37,438 nt of DNA, from NCBI GenBank assembly GCA_016839915.1, contig JAEOTH010000137.1, positions 1 through 37,438 of the forward strand, given 5' to 3'. The DNA is from Promethearchaeota archaeon. GTDB lineage: Archaea; Asgardarchaeota; Lokiarchaeia; Sigyniarchaeales; SOKP01. The stretch's first letter is position 1, and each line of letters begins with the position of its first letter. Position numbers and translations under genes: made by a program. Below, in pieces: positions 14,989-24,172 of the stretch. The notes below the pieces were generated by a model. That model had not been told where the DNA came from, searched no databases, and worked only from the letters and a program-made list of their open reading frames with translations.

Positions 14989-16125
14989 TTAGGATACATC
15001 TAATCTCACCACATCATGATGACATACTGTTAACGAAGAAGTAGAGGGAGCAATTAACTTCACATTATCTAAAACTTCCACAAAAGATGAAAGAATTACC
15101 AAATTATTATTATTTCCAATTAATTGAACTCCATCACGAAGTAAACAGCTATCCGCTATTATTGTTTTTTCACATTTAACATTCTCTGAAATGTAAGCCT
15201 CATTATAAATTAAAGCTTCTTTAATTTCTGTGTTTGTTCCTATATAGACATTGTCACCAATTATTACATTTGGTCCTATTTTACAATTCTTTCTAATGAC
15301 GACATTTTCTCCAATAGTAACAGGAGGATATATTGTGGTTTTACCTTCTATGTCCAGATTCTCATCGATTAAATTCTCTTTTATTTCCTTTTGATTTTTC
15401 AATAAATCGTTCATGAGTAGAATATTTCCTTCTAATAATTCTTCAGGTTTACCAATATCCTTCCAAATACCCGGTATTGAGTAGTGGTATAATTTTTCTT
15501 CTCTCGCAAGAATAGGGAAAACCTCCCTTTCTATTGATACTTTCTTTCTAGGATCAATGTATTGGAAAATTTCGGGATCTAAAAGATAAACACCCGCATT
15601 AATAGGCATCGGAATTGATTTTCCATTTGGAGGGATATATTCAGATTTTTCAAGAAATTTTAAGATTTTATTATCCTCTTCATTTACTATTAAAACACCA
15701 TACCTTGAGGGATCATCTAATACTTTACTAGCAATTAAACCTTTTCCTTTATAATGCTCATGAGCTTTAATCATTTCTTTAAAGTTAAAATTTAATATAA
15801 CATCTCCATTCAACATAAAAAAATTGTCATCTTTTAGAAAATCTTCAGCTAATTTAATTGCCCCTGCTGTTCCTAATGGATTTTCTTCATCAGTATAGTG
15901 AATATTGAGTCCTAACTTCTCACCATTTCCAAAATAATTTCTTAAAATATCCGACATCACACTAACAGCTAAAATAATTTCATTTATCCCTGCAGATTTT
16001 AATAATAATATCTGGCGTTCAATCACAGGCTTATTTACTACTGGAATTAAGGTTTTAGGTATAGTACAAGTTAAAGGACGTAAACGAGTTCCCCAACCTC
16101 CAGATAGAATTATAGCTTTAGTCAT
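14989..16125 (-). CDS. Sugar-nucleotide pyrophosphorylase with left-handed beta-helix tail (GMPPB/GlmU-like)
   Basis: The N-terminal ~230 residues form a nucleotidyltransferase: GGWGTRLRPLT (9-19), PKTLIPVVNKPVIE, GTAGAIKLA, NGDVILNF (metal-binding Asp) and PINAGVYLLDPEIF. The C-terminal part holds hexapeptide-repeat turns (IYPPVTIGENVVIRKN, IGPNVIIGDNVYIG) of a left-handed beta-helix. This architecture is that of archaeal mannose-1-phosphate guanylyltransferases and glucose-1-phosphate nucleotidyltransferases; the base and sugar used are not certain. The product would feed glycan or lipid-linked sugar synthesis. It is 378 residues, full length, and transcribed alone. Confidence 0.9.
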   Translation of the reverse strand: MTKAIILSGGWGTRLRPLTCTIPKTLIPVVNKPVIERQILLLKSAGINEIILAVSVMSDILRNYFGNGEKLGLNIHYTDEENPLGTAGAIKLAEDFLKDDNFFMLNGDVILNFNFKEMIKAHEHYKGKGLIASKVLDDPSRYGVLIVNEEDNKILKFLEKSEYIPPNGKSIPMPINAGVYLLDPEIFQYIDPRKKVSIEREVFPILAREEKLYHYSIPGIWKDIGKPEELLEGNILLMNDLLKNQKEIKENLIDENLDIEGKTTIYPPVTIGENVVIRKNCKIGPNVIIGDNVYIGTNTEIKEALIYNEAYISENVKCEKTIIADSCLLRDGVQLIGNNNNLVILSSFVEVLDNVKLIAPSTSSLTVCHHDVVRLDVS

Positions 16126-16224
16126 CGTAAGAATAAGATAAATGCATAAATAATCTTTTTAGTTATTTGTAAGGAATTAAAACAAAAATTAAAATGTATT
16201 TACATCTAATTAAATAATTTATAA

Positions 16225-17520
16225 TTATAATTCAACTTGCTCAGGTCTTAGTTTTATTTCTTCTTCTAATTGTTCTCTCTCTCCAAGTTTTGATTCTTCA
16301 CGGATAATTCGTCTTAGATCAGTTAGAAACCAAGTTACTAACACACAGTAAGTTTGTAAAAATAATGCTATCATAAATAATACCGGAATTCCAAGTAATT
16401 CTGCTAGTGGCCCAGAAATTATCATGCCAAGTGGAGTAACAGCAGCAGCAATGCTAGCGACAATTGAAAAAACTCTACCCTGCATTTCTGGATGTATTTT
16501 TGTTTGGAGGATTGTAAGAAACATAGTGTTTGCTAGAGGAATCATAGCTGCGTGAATCATTGCTCCAATGCCCATTAAAATAAAATTTCCTGTTGGAGTA
16601 AATGTTGTAATCGAATATCCAGAAATTCCAATAAATACAGAAAACAAAATGATTAATTCCTTATGTTTCCAATGTTTTTTAGTAAAAGCAATTAACGCAC
16701 CTATAACAATTCCAATTTGCAAGAATGCTATTACAAAAGCATAATCTAATTTTCCACCGAAGTGATAAATAAAAACGAATAATGACATTTGAGTCGTAAA
16801 TGGCATGTTTAAGAGATTAATAACCGAGATAAAAATTATTAGTATAAGAAAACTTTTTACAGACTTTAAAATTTTTAAACTATGTTTGAAATCTTTAAAA
16901 TATGAACCTTTTTCTTTCTGGTTAGAATTTGTTGTGATTGAGGGGATAGTGGTTAGAACTAATGGAATAATTGCTATAAAAAAAGTGAAAATGTCAATCC
17001 ACAGTATAAGTTCGATATCAAGAAACGCTAATAAAAAACCTCCTACTAGAGGGCCAATGATTTGTATAATCCCAGTGAAGAAATAATTAATCGCATTCAT
17101 TCTACTTAAATTTTTCTTTGGAATCATTATTGGAATTATAGCATTTACGGCTGGAAAATGAATAGCTTGACATATCCCTCGAAAAACATTCAATAAAATA
17201 ATAAGCCAAAAATTAGCAATGCCAGTAAAAAAGAATAAAATCATCATGAAAGTTACAAAAGCTTGGAGTGAATCTGTTAATGCGATAGTAAGCTTTCTGT
17301 TCCATCTATCAATAAACACTCCTAAGAGGGGAGGTATAATAACCATTGGAATGGCACCTACGAAATAAGCAATAGAAACGTAAATTGGGCTTAAGGTTTC
17401 TAAAGCTATCCACACAACGATAACAAACCGTATAATAGAGGACCCTAATATGGAAAATAATTGACCCCCCCAGAAAAACAAATAACTTTTAAATGAGTGA
17501 TCAGTAGTGGTGCTATCCAT
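16225..17520 (-). CDS. Major facilitator superfamily exporter (12 TM)
   Basis: The 431-residue protein has about 12 hydrophobic helices. The MFS loop signature appears after TM2 (GVFIDRWNRKLTIALTDSLQ), and the N-terminal helix carries FFWGGQLFSILGSSIIRFVIV, a start typical of the MFS_3/EntS-like drug and siderophore exporter branch. A Lys-rich cytoplasmic loop (NQKEKGSYFKDFKHSLK) separates the two six-helix halves, and the C-terminal tail is charged. It probably exports small hydrophobic compounds by proton antiport. The substrate is unknown. It lies 75 nt downstream of the acyl-CoA synthetase gene on the same strand and may be co-transcribed. Confidence 0.88.
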   Translation of the reverse strand: MDSTTTDHSFKSYLFFWGGQLFSILGSSIIRFVIVVWIALETLSPIYVSIAYFVGAIPMVIIPPLLGVFIDRWNRKLTIALTDSLQAFVTFMMILFFFTGIANFWLIILLNVFRGICQAIHFPAVNAIIPIMIPKKNLSRMNAINYFFTGIIQIIGPLVGGFLLAFLDIELILWIDIFTFFIAIIPLVLTTIPSITTNSNQKEKGSYFKDFKHSLKILKSVKSFLILIIFISVINLLNMPFTTQMSLFVFIYHFGGKLDYAFVIAFLQIGIVIGALIAFTKKHWKHKELIILFSVFIGISGYSITTFTPTGNFILMGIGAMIHAAMIPLANTMFLTILQTKIHPEMQGRVFSIVASIAAAVTPLGMIISGPLAELLGIPVLFMIALFLQTYCVLVTWFLTDLRRIIREESKLGEREQLEEEIKLRPEQVEL

Positions 17521-17595
17521 GAAAAGTTTAATTAAATATTATATCAAAACTTTATGAAAATACTAAGATTTCAATAAAAAAGTAAAAAAAAAGAA

Positions 17596-19362
17596 TTATT
17601 TTTTATACAATGGGTCGGCTTCTTGTAAAACACGTCTCTGGACCTTCCCCATGATACTTTTAGGAATTTCATCAATTATATCAATCATAGCAGGACATTT
17701 CCATTTTGTCATATTCTTTTCTGTCCATGCTATTAATTCTTCTCCAGTAATTTTGCCTTGATATTCAGGTCTTAGAGAAACCCATGCTTTTGTGATTTCA
17801 CCAACTTTTCCCTTCGGATCAGGCAAACCAGCAACGGCAGCTTCTGAAACTGCCTCATGACTCATAAGTAAGCTTTCAACTTCTGCGGGAAAGACTGAAT
17901 GACCAGCAACTTTGATTAATTGCTTCTTTCTATCTCTAATAGCTATTGTTCCATCTTCATTCATAAATCCGATATCACCAGTTAAAAGCCATAAGCGACC
18001 ATCCCATTTTTTTATTGTGTCTGCTGTTTCTACAGGTTGGTTTAAATATCCTTTCATAACTTGTGGACCGCAAACACAAATTTCACCTGTATTATCTTCT
18101 CCATATTTTGACCCTGCTGAGCCATTCGCTATTGGCCCTTTTTCAAAATCATTCGAATCAAAAATTCCCCAATCAGTACCTGTCAGGGGCATCCCAATAG
18201 TTCCAATGGGGCTCTCACCGAATAAATTCCCCGCACTTACTACAGGACTTGCTTCTGAAAGTCCATATCCTTCTACAATTTTTCCGCGGGTATTTTCTTG
18301 GAACGCTTTTTGTACAGGAGCATGTAAAGGTCCAGCACCTGAAATACAAAGTCTTAATCTACCCATTACATTCGGGAACTTTTCTAAATTTGGAAAATCC
18401 GCGATTCTCTTGAATAATATTTCAGCACCCGCATAAAAGAGACCTTTTGGGGCATCAATATGCGTAATTTCTTTTAAGAAATCTTCTGTTGGCGGGGGTC
18501 TTGGAAAAAGCATCATCCAACCTCCCAAGCCTATTGCTACATTCATAACTGCTGTCATCGCAAAGGAATGATACAATGGTATTGCCCCAATATCACCTAC
18601 TCCAGGATCTTCACCACCTACCCATAATACACATTGAATCGCATTAGATACTAAATTAAAGTGCGTTAAAACTGTTGATTTAGGAATTCCCGTTGTACCA
18701 CCAGTCATAATATATGTCGCTGTTTGCTCAGTGGGATCAAATTTTACTTTTGGAAGATCTGGTTCGGCATTAAGAAGATCTAAAAAGTTAATAGCACTTG
18801 GAAAATCAACTTTTCCTTTTGGAATTTTACCAATCAATTTTCCTAAAGTTTTCTTTAATCCTGATAACCCTGAAGCTAAATCAGCTATATTTGTGTAAAT
18901 CACCATTTCAACATTAGTCTTATTAATGATTGGGCGTGCTAATTCTCCGTATAACGCATCTAAGGTAATTAAAACTTTTGAATTTGTCATTTTGAGTTGA
19001 TGCAATACCTCTAATGGTTTGTAAGTAGGGTTTATACCTGTAGCAATTGCTCCTAATTTTACGGTTGCGTAAAAACAAATAACATATTGAAAACAATTTG
19101 GCATTAAGAAAGCCACAACATCGTCCTTCTTAATTCCCAATTTATGGAGTGAAGTTGCTAAAGAATCTATAGCTTTTCCTGTTTCCTCGTAAGTCATCCA
19201 TGATTCTATAAACCACATTAGCTTTTCATCAGCATACTTTTTTCTCTGCCTCTCAAAAAACTCTCCTAATGAAATATTTTCGAACAGTTGGTTTTTTGGT
19301 GTTTTTTGGGGCCACCATTTCATAAACCATGCTTTATTTTCATCTACTTGCCATTCTGACAT
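17596..19362 (-). CDS. Long-chain acyl-CoA synthetase (AMP-forming)
   Basis: The ANL-family signatures are complete: the phosphate-binding loop YIMTGGTTGIPKSTVLTH, the GYGLSEASP adenylate motif, LTGDIGFMNEDG and IRDRKKQLIKVAGHSVFPAEVE hinge region, and the C-terminal lysine segment PKSIMGKVQRR. The enzyme activates a carboxylic acid with ATP to acyl-AMP and then forms acyl-CoA. Length (588 residues) fits FadD-type enzymes. It may supply substrate to the enoyl-CoA hydratase at 0.5 kb. I choose the ATG at 19362; a GTG three codons upstream (19371) is possible. The MFS gene follows on the same strand. Confidence 0.92.
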   Translation of the reverse strand: MSEWQVDENKAWFMKWWPQKTPKNQLFENISLGEFFERQRKKYADEKLMWFIESWMTYEETGKAIDSLATSLHKLGIKKDDVVAFLMPNCFQYVICFYATVKLGAIATGINPTYKPLEVLHQLKMTNSKVLITLDALYGELARPIINKTNVEMVIYTNIADLASGLSGLKKTLGKLIGKIPKGKVDFPSAINFLDLLNAEPDLPKVKFDPTEQTATYIMTGGTTGIPKSTVLTHFNLVSNAIQCVLWVGGEDPGVGDIGAIPLYHSFAMTAVMNVAIGLGGWMMLFPRPPPTEDFLKEITHIDAPKGLFYAGAEILFKRIADFPNLEKFPNVMGRLRLCISGAGPLHAPVQKAFQENTRGKIVEGYGLSEASPVVSAGNLFGESPIGTIGMPLTGTDWGIFDSNDFEKGPIANGSAGSKYGEDNTGEICVCGPQVMKGYLNQPVETADTIKKWDGRLWLLTGDIGFMNEDGTIAIRDRKKQLIKVAGHSVFPAEVESLLMSHEAVSEAAVAGLPDPKGKVGEITKAWVSLRPEYQGKITGEELIAWTEKNMTKWKCPAMIDIIDEIPKSIMGKVQRRVLQEADPLYKK

Positions 19363-19494
19363 CTTTTTCACATTTAAATTGTTTTTATTGGATAAAAGTA
19401 TATTTTATGATTGAACATTAAGTAAAATTAGCTTAAATTTATAAAGTTTATAAAAAATAACATTCATCAAGTTATATAGACACATTCTATTGAA

Positions 19495-20274
19495 TTAAGA
19501 AATGAATTGTAAATTGAGTATTTGATATAATTCTCTTAACCGCGAAATAGTCTTAAAAGGTATCATTTTTGAATTATGGTAGATTATTTTTTTTTCTTTG
19601 ACTTTTTTTTTTGAGAAATAATCATTTCCTATCATTCTTTTCTTTAAGCTTCGATGTTGAATTAATATAGGCTCAATACAAGCATTAATAGCCCCCTCAA
19701 TATCCTCTTTACTATCCCCGATAAAAACAACCTCCAGAGGTTTTAATTTTACCTTTTCAAGAGTAATATTAAAGATCTGTGGATCAGGCTTTTTAACACC
19801 AATTTCTCCCGAAATGGCTATAAATTCAAAATATTTAATGAGCTTATATTTAGATAGAATTGAGTAAAGAAAAGGGGGATGATCAAAATTAGTTATTAGT
19901 GCAAGATTTTTCTTATTTTTTAAAAAATTTAATAACGGAATTGCATCTGGATCAATTTCTACATACTTATGCCAAGAAGTAACGCATCTATTAGCAATTT
20001 TTTTGATCTCATTAGTATTAAGATCCAATTTTAAATCCATTGCAAAACTCCTAATCCTATTCTCATAAATTGTTAGTTTTTTATCGCACTCTGCAGGTTC
20101 TTCTCTTGAAAAAAATCCACTACATATATCTGCAAATTTTTTTCTTGATAATGTTAGACCATTATCTCTCATAAGTGTATAAAAGGTTAAAAGCCAGTTA
20201 TCCCATGCTTTTTTGCTATTTTTTGGTATTAATATTGTACCATAGAGATCAAAAAAAACTCCTCTTATCAACAT
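19495..20274 (-). CDS. HAD-superfamily hydrolase (haloacid-dehalogenase-like phosphatase)
   Basis: All HAD motifs are in place: FFDLYGTIL with nucleophile Asp9 (the DxYGT variant typical of the dehalogenase/phosphatase branch), ALITNF (motif II), KKPDPQIFN (motif III Lys) and VVFIGDSKEDIEGA (motif IV). A helical cap domain lies between motifs I and II. It probably dephosphorylates a small metabolite, which cannot be named from sequence. The last ~50 residues, rich in Lys and Ile, extend slightly beyond the core. Transcribed alone; the gap to the acyl-CoA synthetase is about 120 nt. Confidence 0.87.
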   Translation of the reverse strand: MLIRGVFFDLYGTILIPKNSKKAWDNWLLTFYTLMRDNGLTLSRKKFADICSGFFSREEPAECDKKLTIYENRIRSFAMDLKLDLNTNEIKKIANRCVTSWHKYVEIDPDAIPLLNFLKNKKNLALITNFDHPPFLYSILSKYKLIKYFEFIAISGEIGVKKPDPQIFNITLEKVKLKPLEVVFIGDSKEDIEGAINACIEPILIQHRSLKKRMIGNDYFSKKKVKEKKIIYHNSKMIPFKTISRLRELYQILNLQFIS

Positions 20275-20394
20275 TTTAATTCATTAAAGAAGTGCGTGTT
20301 AAAAAAGTATCTAAAAATTATAATAATAAAAATTATATGATCCTAATAATTCGAAATACTTAGAACTTTAAAAAAAAAAAAATAAAAGAAAAAA

Positions 20395-20754
20395 ATGACC
20401 TGTATTCACGGTTTGGATGAAACAAATTGTCCAACTTGCCGAATAATAAGATCTAGTATGCCATTAAAAAGTCCTAGTGTAAAAAAGATTAATTTTCTTA
20501 ACGCTGATAATTTTATTTCAAAGAAAATCATAAACCTTGAAAAAAAATTAATAGAAGAAATAACATCTAAAAAATCTAGGTCACATCCTCCTAATCTTAT
20601 TACTAAACCACATTTTATAACTGAAATTCCTAATTTTATGGACAAATTATCCTTAGAAAAATTTAAAGATCTCGATATAACTAAGGAAGATAATTACGGA
20701 ATCACTAAAAAAATTCCTCTTGAAAGCCCCGAATGGGAATTTGAGGAAGAATAA
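20395..20754 (+). CDS. Small Cys/His-motif protein of unknown function
   Basis: The 119-residue protein begins MTCIHGLDETNCPTCR: Cys3, His5, Cys12 and Cys15 form a C-x-H-x6-C-x2-C cluster that could bind one zinc ion. The rest is hydrophilic, rich in Lys, Ser, Pro and Ile, probably largely disordered, with a conserved-looking acidic tail (ITKKIPLESPEWEFEEE). No enzyme or known domain is evident. It could be a small adaptor that binds a partner through its tail. An A-rich stretch just upstream (20371-20394) contains no obvious ribosome binding site. I am fairly sure it is a gene, because the N-terminal motif and composition are not random, but do not know its role. Confidence 0.6.
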   Translation: MTCIHGLDETNCPTCRIIRSSMPLKSPSVKKINFLNADNFISKKIINLEKKLIEEITSKKSRSHPPNLITKPHFITEIPNFMDKLSLEKFKDLDITKEDNYGITKKIPLESPEWEFEEE

Positions 20755-20870
20755 TAAGTTTTTCTAGAAAAATTTTAGTTAATCTTCAGTTTGTATCTTA
20801 CCATATGCATTATTATTTTAAGGTATAGTATCATTATAATAAATTATAATCTTGTCTAAAAATTAATTAA

Positions 20871-20876
20871 GAGGTG
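20871..20876 (+). promoter_or_regulatory. Shine-Dalgarno sequence of the UPF0173-like gene
   Basis: GAGGTG lies 8 nt before the ATG at 20885, one of the clearest ribosome binding sites in the window. An A+T-rich box (ATTATAATAAATTATAAT) lies about 25-45 nt further upstream. Confidence 0.6.
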
Positions 20877-20884
20877 GAAATTAC

Positions 20885-21556
20885 ATGCAAATTACGTGGC
20901 TAGGTCATGCAGCATTTAAAATTAAAACGCCTAGCGGGAGAATTATATACCTTGATCCTTACCAAATTAAAAAAGGAGCAGAGAAAGCAGACATAATTGT
21001 TTCGACACATTCTCACGGGGATCATTTCGATTCAAGTAGTATACAACAACTTATGAGAGATGATACGGTTGTCATAGGTCCTGAGAGTATTGCCAGCAGT
21101 TTACAAAAATTTGATGGCACACCCTTGAAATTAGGACATTCATTCGACTATAAAGACCTTTCAATTGAATTAGTTCCCGCCTATAATATTGTGAAGCCAA
21201 ATCATCCTAAACGTAATGAATGGGCAGGAGTAATAGTAACAACGGAAGGCAAGAGTGTATACCATGCTGGTGATACTGAAAGAATCCCTGAAATGAAAGA
21301 TTTAGCTAAGAGAAACATAACTGTTGCTATGATGCCATGTGGTGGAACATATACAATGGATTTTGACGAAGCTACTGATTCCATTGTAGACGTAAAACCT
21401 GAAATTGCTATTCCAATGCATAATTTACACGTAATTAATGTGTAAAGGCAAAATTGGGGTAAAGATCTAAGCAAATTCAGAGAATTACTCGAGAAAAAGG
21501 ATCCAAGTATCAGAGTCGAAATATTACAAGAAAACGGTGATGCTTTAATAATCTAA
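20885..21556 (+). pseudogene. UPF0173/UlaG-like metal-dependent hydrolase with an in-frame TAA
   Basis: The frame encodes a metallo-beta-lactamase-fold hydrolase: LGHAAFKI at the start, the metal site STHSHGDHFD, YHAGDTERI and PEIAIPMHN. It then meets TAA at 21443. In the same frame the sequence continues for 36 coherent codons (RQNWGKDLSKFRELLEKK ... VEILQENGDALII) to a second TAA at 21554-21556. That tail is the normal C-terminus of this family, and the combined length of about 223 residues equals the usual family size. The stop may be a recent nonsense mutation (CAA to TAA), an assembly error, or a readthrough site. TAA cannot be explained by pyrrolysine, which uses TAG. The truncated 186-residue form keeps all metal ligands I can see. 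Confidence 0.8.
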
Positions 21557-21560
21557 AAAT

Positions 21561-21698
21561 TTAATTACCATTTTTTTTTATTTCATTAATTATATCTTGA
21601 ACTGTATCTCTCCTTAACCCTGTTTTTTTGCATATATTATAAGCAGTTTTGAGTGGATTTTCAATAAAATCTCTTATCTTGAAATAATATATGATTTT
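21561..21698 (-). pseudogene. Coding-like fragment without a start codon (HTH-like?)
   Basis: In the 255-nt gap before the phosphorylase gene, the minus strand is open for 45 codons between TAG (21699) and TAA (21561). It reads KIRDFIENPLKTAYNICKK followed by TGLRRDTVQDIINEIKKNG, a sequence that resembles a helix-turn-helix unit. No ATG, GTG or TTG is available before it. It may be the relic of a regulator gene. Confidence 0.25.
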
Positions 21699-21811
21699 CT
21701 AAGGGAATTGATATTTCAATTATTTATTAGGATAAGATTTTAAACTATGGATTTTAAAAATATTATATAAAAATCGAAATATCAATAATAATTTTGAAAT
21801 GTGGAACTAAA

Positions 21812-23530
21812 ATGGAAATTGATGATGATTTAAAATCAAGTACTACTGTAGCATATATTTCCATGGAAATTGCGATTGATAGTAACATTCCTACTTACTC
21901 TGGGGGGTTAGGAGTATTATCGGGTGACACTGTAAGGTCTGCTGCGGATTTAGAGATTCCTATGGTTGGGATTTGTTTATGCTATAGTTCTGGATACTTT
22001 TATCAGTTTTTTAATGAATATGGAGAACAGAAAGAAAAAGAAATTGCGTGGAACTTCTATTATGAGTTTGAAAGAGTCGAAAAGCCAATTATAATAAAGA
22101 TAGAAAATAAAGATGTCCAGGTTAGTGCGTGGCTCTATCGTGTAATAGGTCAATCTGGTCACGTGCTTCCTATTTACCTACTAACTACAGATGTTGACGG
22201 TAATGAAGAGTGGATGAAAAAAATGACAGGTTCTTTGTACGATAGTACAAGTCGCTGGAATCGAATAGTCCAAGAGATGATTTTAGGAATTGGAGGAGTT
22301 AAGCTTTTAAGATCCTTGGAGTATAATAATATTGAAACCTATCATCTTAATGAAGGTCATGGTTCTTTTTCTACTCTAGAATTATATAATGAATTAGGAA
22401 GTATTGAAAAAGTAAAAGAAAAAGTAGCATTTACAACCCATACTCCTGTACCGGCGGGTCACGATCGCTTTAAACAAAGTTTAGTTGATAAAGTCTTTGG
22501 AAATAGGATGCCAAAAGAAATTCGAAAACTCGCAGATGATAATGGAGATTTTAACATGACTTTTTTAGGGATGGCTCTTTCAAGATACCGAAATGCTGTA
22601 GCTCGAAAACATGGAGATATATCAAGAAAAATGTTCCCTCAATATGAAATTGACTACATTACTAATGGAATACACTTGCCTTTCTGGGTCTCCAAACCTT
22701 TCCGGAAAATGTTCGGTCGAAAATGGCCAAACTGGCGAGCCAATCCTATTGTGTTAACTAACGCAATTGAGTTAGATCCATTGGAAATATTCGATAGCCA
22801 TATTGAAAACAAATTTAGTTTAATTAATTATCAGAAAGGGAACAGTTGGAACTTATTAGACGAAGAACTGACAACTATTGGATTTGCAAGGCGTTTCGCA
22901 TCATACAAACGAGCAATTCTTATATTCCATGATATTGATAGATTGGGAAAAATAGCAAAAGACCATCTCCAATTTATTTTTGCAGGAAAAGCACATCCGA
23001 AAGATCAAATGGGCAAGGATTATATCAAAAAAATCCACGAATCCGGCGAATATCTATACGATAATTATGGAGTGAAGGTTGTAATGATGGAGAATTACAA
23101 TATGGATCTCGCTCACATGCTTGCGTCAGGAGTAGATGTTTGGTTAAATACTCCTAATAGATACCGTGAAGCAAGTGGCACAAGTGGAATGAAAGCCGCA
23201 CTTAATGGAGTATTGAATTTATCAGTCCAAGATGGGTGGTGGTTAGAGGGTTATAAAATGAATCATTTAGCTGGCTGGGCGATTGGTCCCGATGATTCAA
23301 ATCCCGATGATCCCGGAGTTTCAAATGATTGGGATATTGACTCGAATGCGATATATGAAATTCTTGAAAACAAAATCATTCCAACTTATATGAATCACGA
23401 TGAGTGGCTCTATATGATGCAATGTGCAATTTCACTAGCAGCTTATTTTAATACACATCGGATGGTTGAAGAATACGCCGAAAAGGCTTATAAGCTAAAG
23501 AGACAACATAGATGGAAATTTGAAATATAG
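21812..23530 (+). CDS. glgP: Alpha-glucan phosphorylase (GT35), short form
   Basis: Phosphorylase motifs are abundant: VAYISMEIAI, YSGGLGVLSGD, YHLNEGHGSF, THTPVPAGHD and the PLP-lysine motif EASGTSGMKAALNGV, followed by DGWWLEG. These are typical of the glycogen/starch phosphorylase family that releases glucose-1-phosphate from alpha-1,4-glucans. At 572 residues it is clearly shorter than the ~800-residue classic enzymes and fits the compact archaeal/bacterial alpha-glucan family phosphorylases. I choose the ATG at 21812; a TTG six codons upstream (21794) is in frame but less likely. Glucose-1-phosphate could feed the nucleotidyltransferase at 15-16 kb. Confidence 0.92.
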   Translation: MEIDDDLKSSTTVAYISMEIAIDSNIPTYSGGLGVLSGDTVRSAADLEIPMVGICLCYSSGYFYQFFNEYGEQKEKEIAWNFYYEFERVEKPIIIKIENKDVQVSAWLYRVIGQSGHVLPIYLLTTDVDGNEEWMKKMTGSLYDSTSRWNRIVQEMILGIGGVKLLRSLEYNNIETYHLNEGHGSFSTLELYNELGSIEKVKEKVAFTTHTPVPAGHDRFKQSLVDKVFGNRMPKEIRKLADDNGDFNMTFLGMALSRYRNAVARKHGDISRKMFPQYEIDYITNGIHLPFWVSKPFRKMFGRKWPNWRANPIVLTNAIELDPLEIFDSHIENKFSLINYQKGNSWNLLDEELTTIGFARRFASYKRAILIFHDIDRLGKIAKDHLQFIFAGKAHPKDQMGKDYIKKIHESGEYLYDNYGVKVVMMENYNMDLAHMLASGVDVWLNTPNRYREASGTSGMKAALNGVLNLSVQDGWWLEGYKMNHLAGWAIGPDDSNPDDPGVSNDWDIDSNAIYEILENKIIPTYMNHDEWLYMMQCAISLAAYFNTHRMVEEYAEKAYKLKRQHRWKFEI

Positions 23531-23556
23531 CTTTTTTCACTTTTTCTAATATTAAG

Positions 23557-24066
23557 TTAAAGAGAATTACCGCAATGGTTTAATTGAAAAGGGCATACTT
23601 GGATATAATCATCAAATTTTTGTTGATTTATGTAATCTTCTAAAACTTGTTTTAAAATAGTTTCCATGGTGTCAATACCATATTTTAATCCTTCAATGTC
23701 TCTAGATACGAGGAGCATGAAATCAGATTTTGTTTCAAGATAGAAACAACCAGGATCTAGTGTTTTATCTGATATTGATTCAAAGAATTCATTAGATTTT
23801 CTGATTTTTTCGGATGTTGTAAATAAAACTATCAATAAATTTTCTGAATATTCTTCTTTTAAATAAGAATCTCTTATTCCAGCAGCATGTAAAGGTATTT
23901 TAGTAAATTTTTTGAATAAGTATTGAAGCCGGGTGAGTTCTTTTCTAAATTTGCTTTTATTATGAAAAAAAATAAATTCATTACTTAATTTTAATGGTTC
24001 TTCATCGAAATATGTTATTTTGGATGGAGATTTTTTAAATTTAAATTCTTTGAGGAAAGTTGACAT
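23557..24066 (-). CDS. Stand-alone domain resembling the GH20 N-terminal accessory domain
   Basis: The 169-residue protein has a pattern found in the zincin-like alpha/beta domain that precedes catalytic barrels of GH20-type hexosaminidases: ITYFDEEPLKL near the start, a central strand ENLLIVLFTT, and PGCFYLETKSDFMLLVSRDIEGLKYGIDTMETIL near the end. In those enzymes a catalytic barrel follows; here the protein stops about 30 residues later (CPFQLNHCGNSL). No signal peptide or membrane helix is visible. It may be a free-standing relative or a truncated enzyme. It lies convergent with the alpha-glucan phosphorylase. Family assignment is by pattern only. Confidence 0.5.
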   Translation of the reverse strand: MSTFLKEFKFKKSPSKITYFDEEPLKLSNEFIFFHNKSKFRKELTRLQYLFKKFTKIPLHAAGIRDSYLKEEYSENLLIVLFTTSEKIRKSNEFFESISDKTLDPGCFYLETKSDFMLLVSRDIEGLKYGIDTMETILKQVLEDYINQQKFDDYIQVCPFQLNHCGNSL

Positions 24067-24172
24067 TTTAATTAATGGGCTATTGTATTATTTATTAATA
24101 GTAAATTGTACTTAATAAAAAACTTCATCATTATAGCTTGTAAATCAACATCAAGAAATAAATATAATAATT

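Noticed and set aside
17912-18436. 174-codon plus-strand open frame inside the acyl-CoA synthetase gene
   Set aside because: It lies antisense to a fully motif-supported gene, and its peptide is Ser/Pro/Phe-rich without any family pattern; a shadow frame.
21443-21445. Pyrrolysine or selenocysteine recoding at the internal stop
   Set aside because: The codon is TAA; pyrrolysine uses TAG and selenocysteine TGA. A mutation or sequencing error is more likely.
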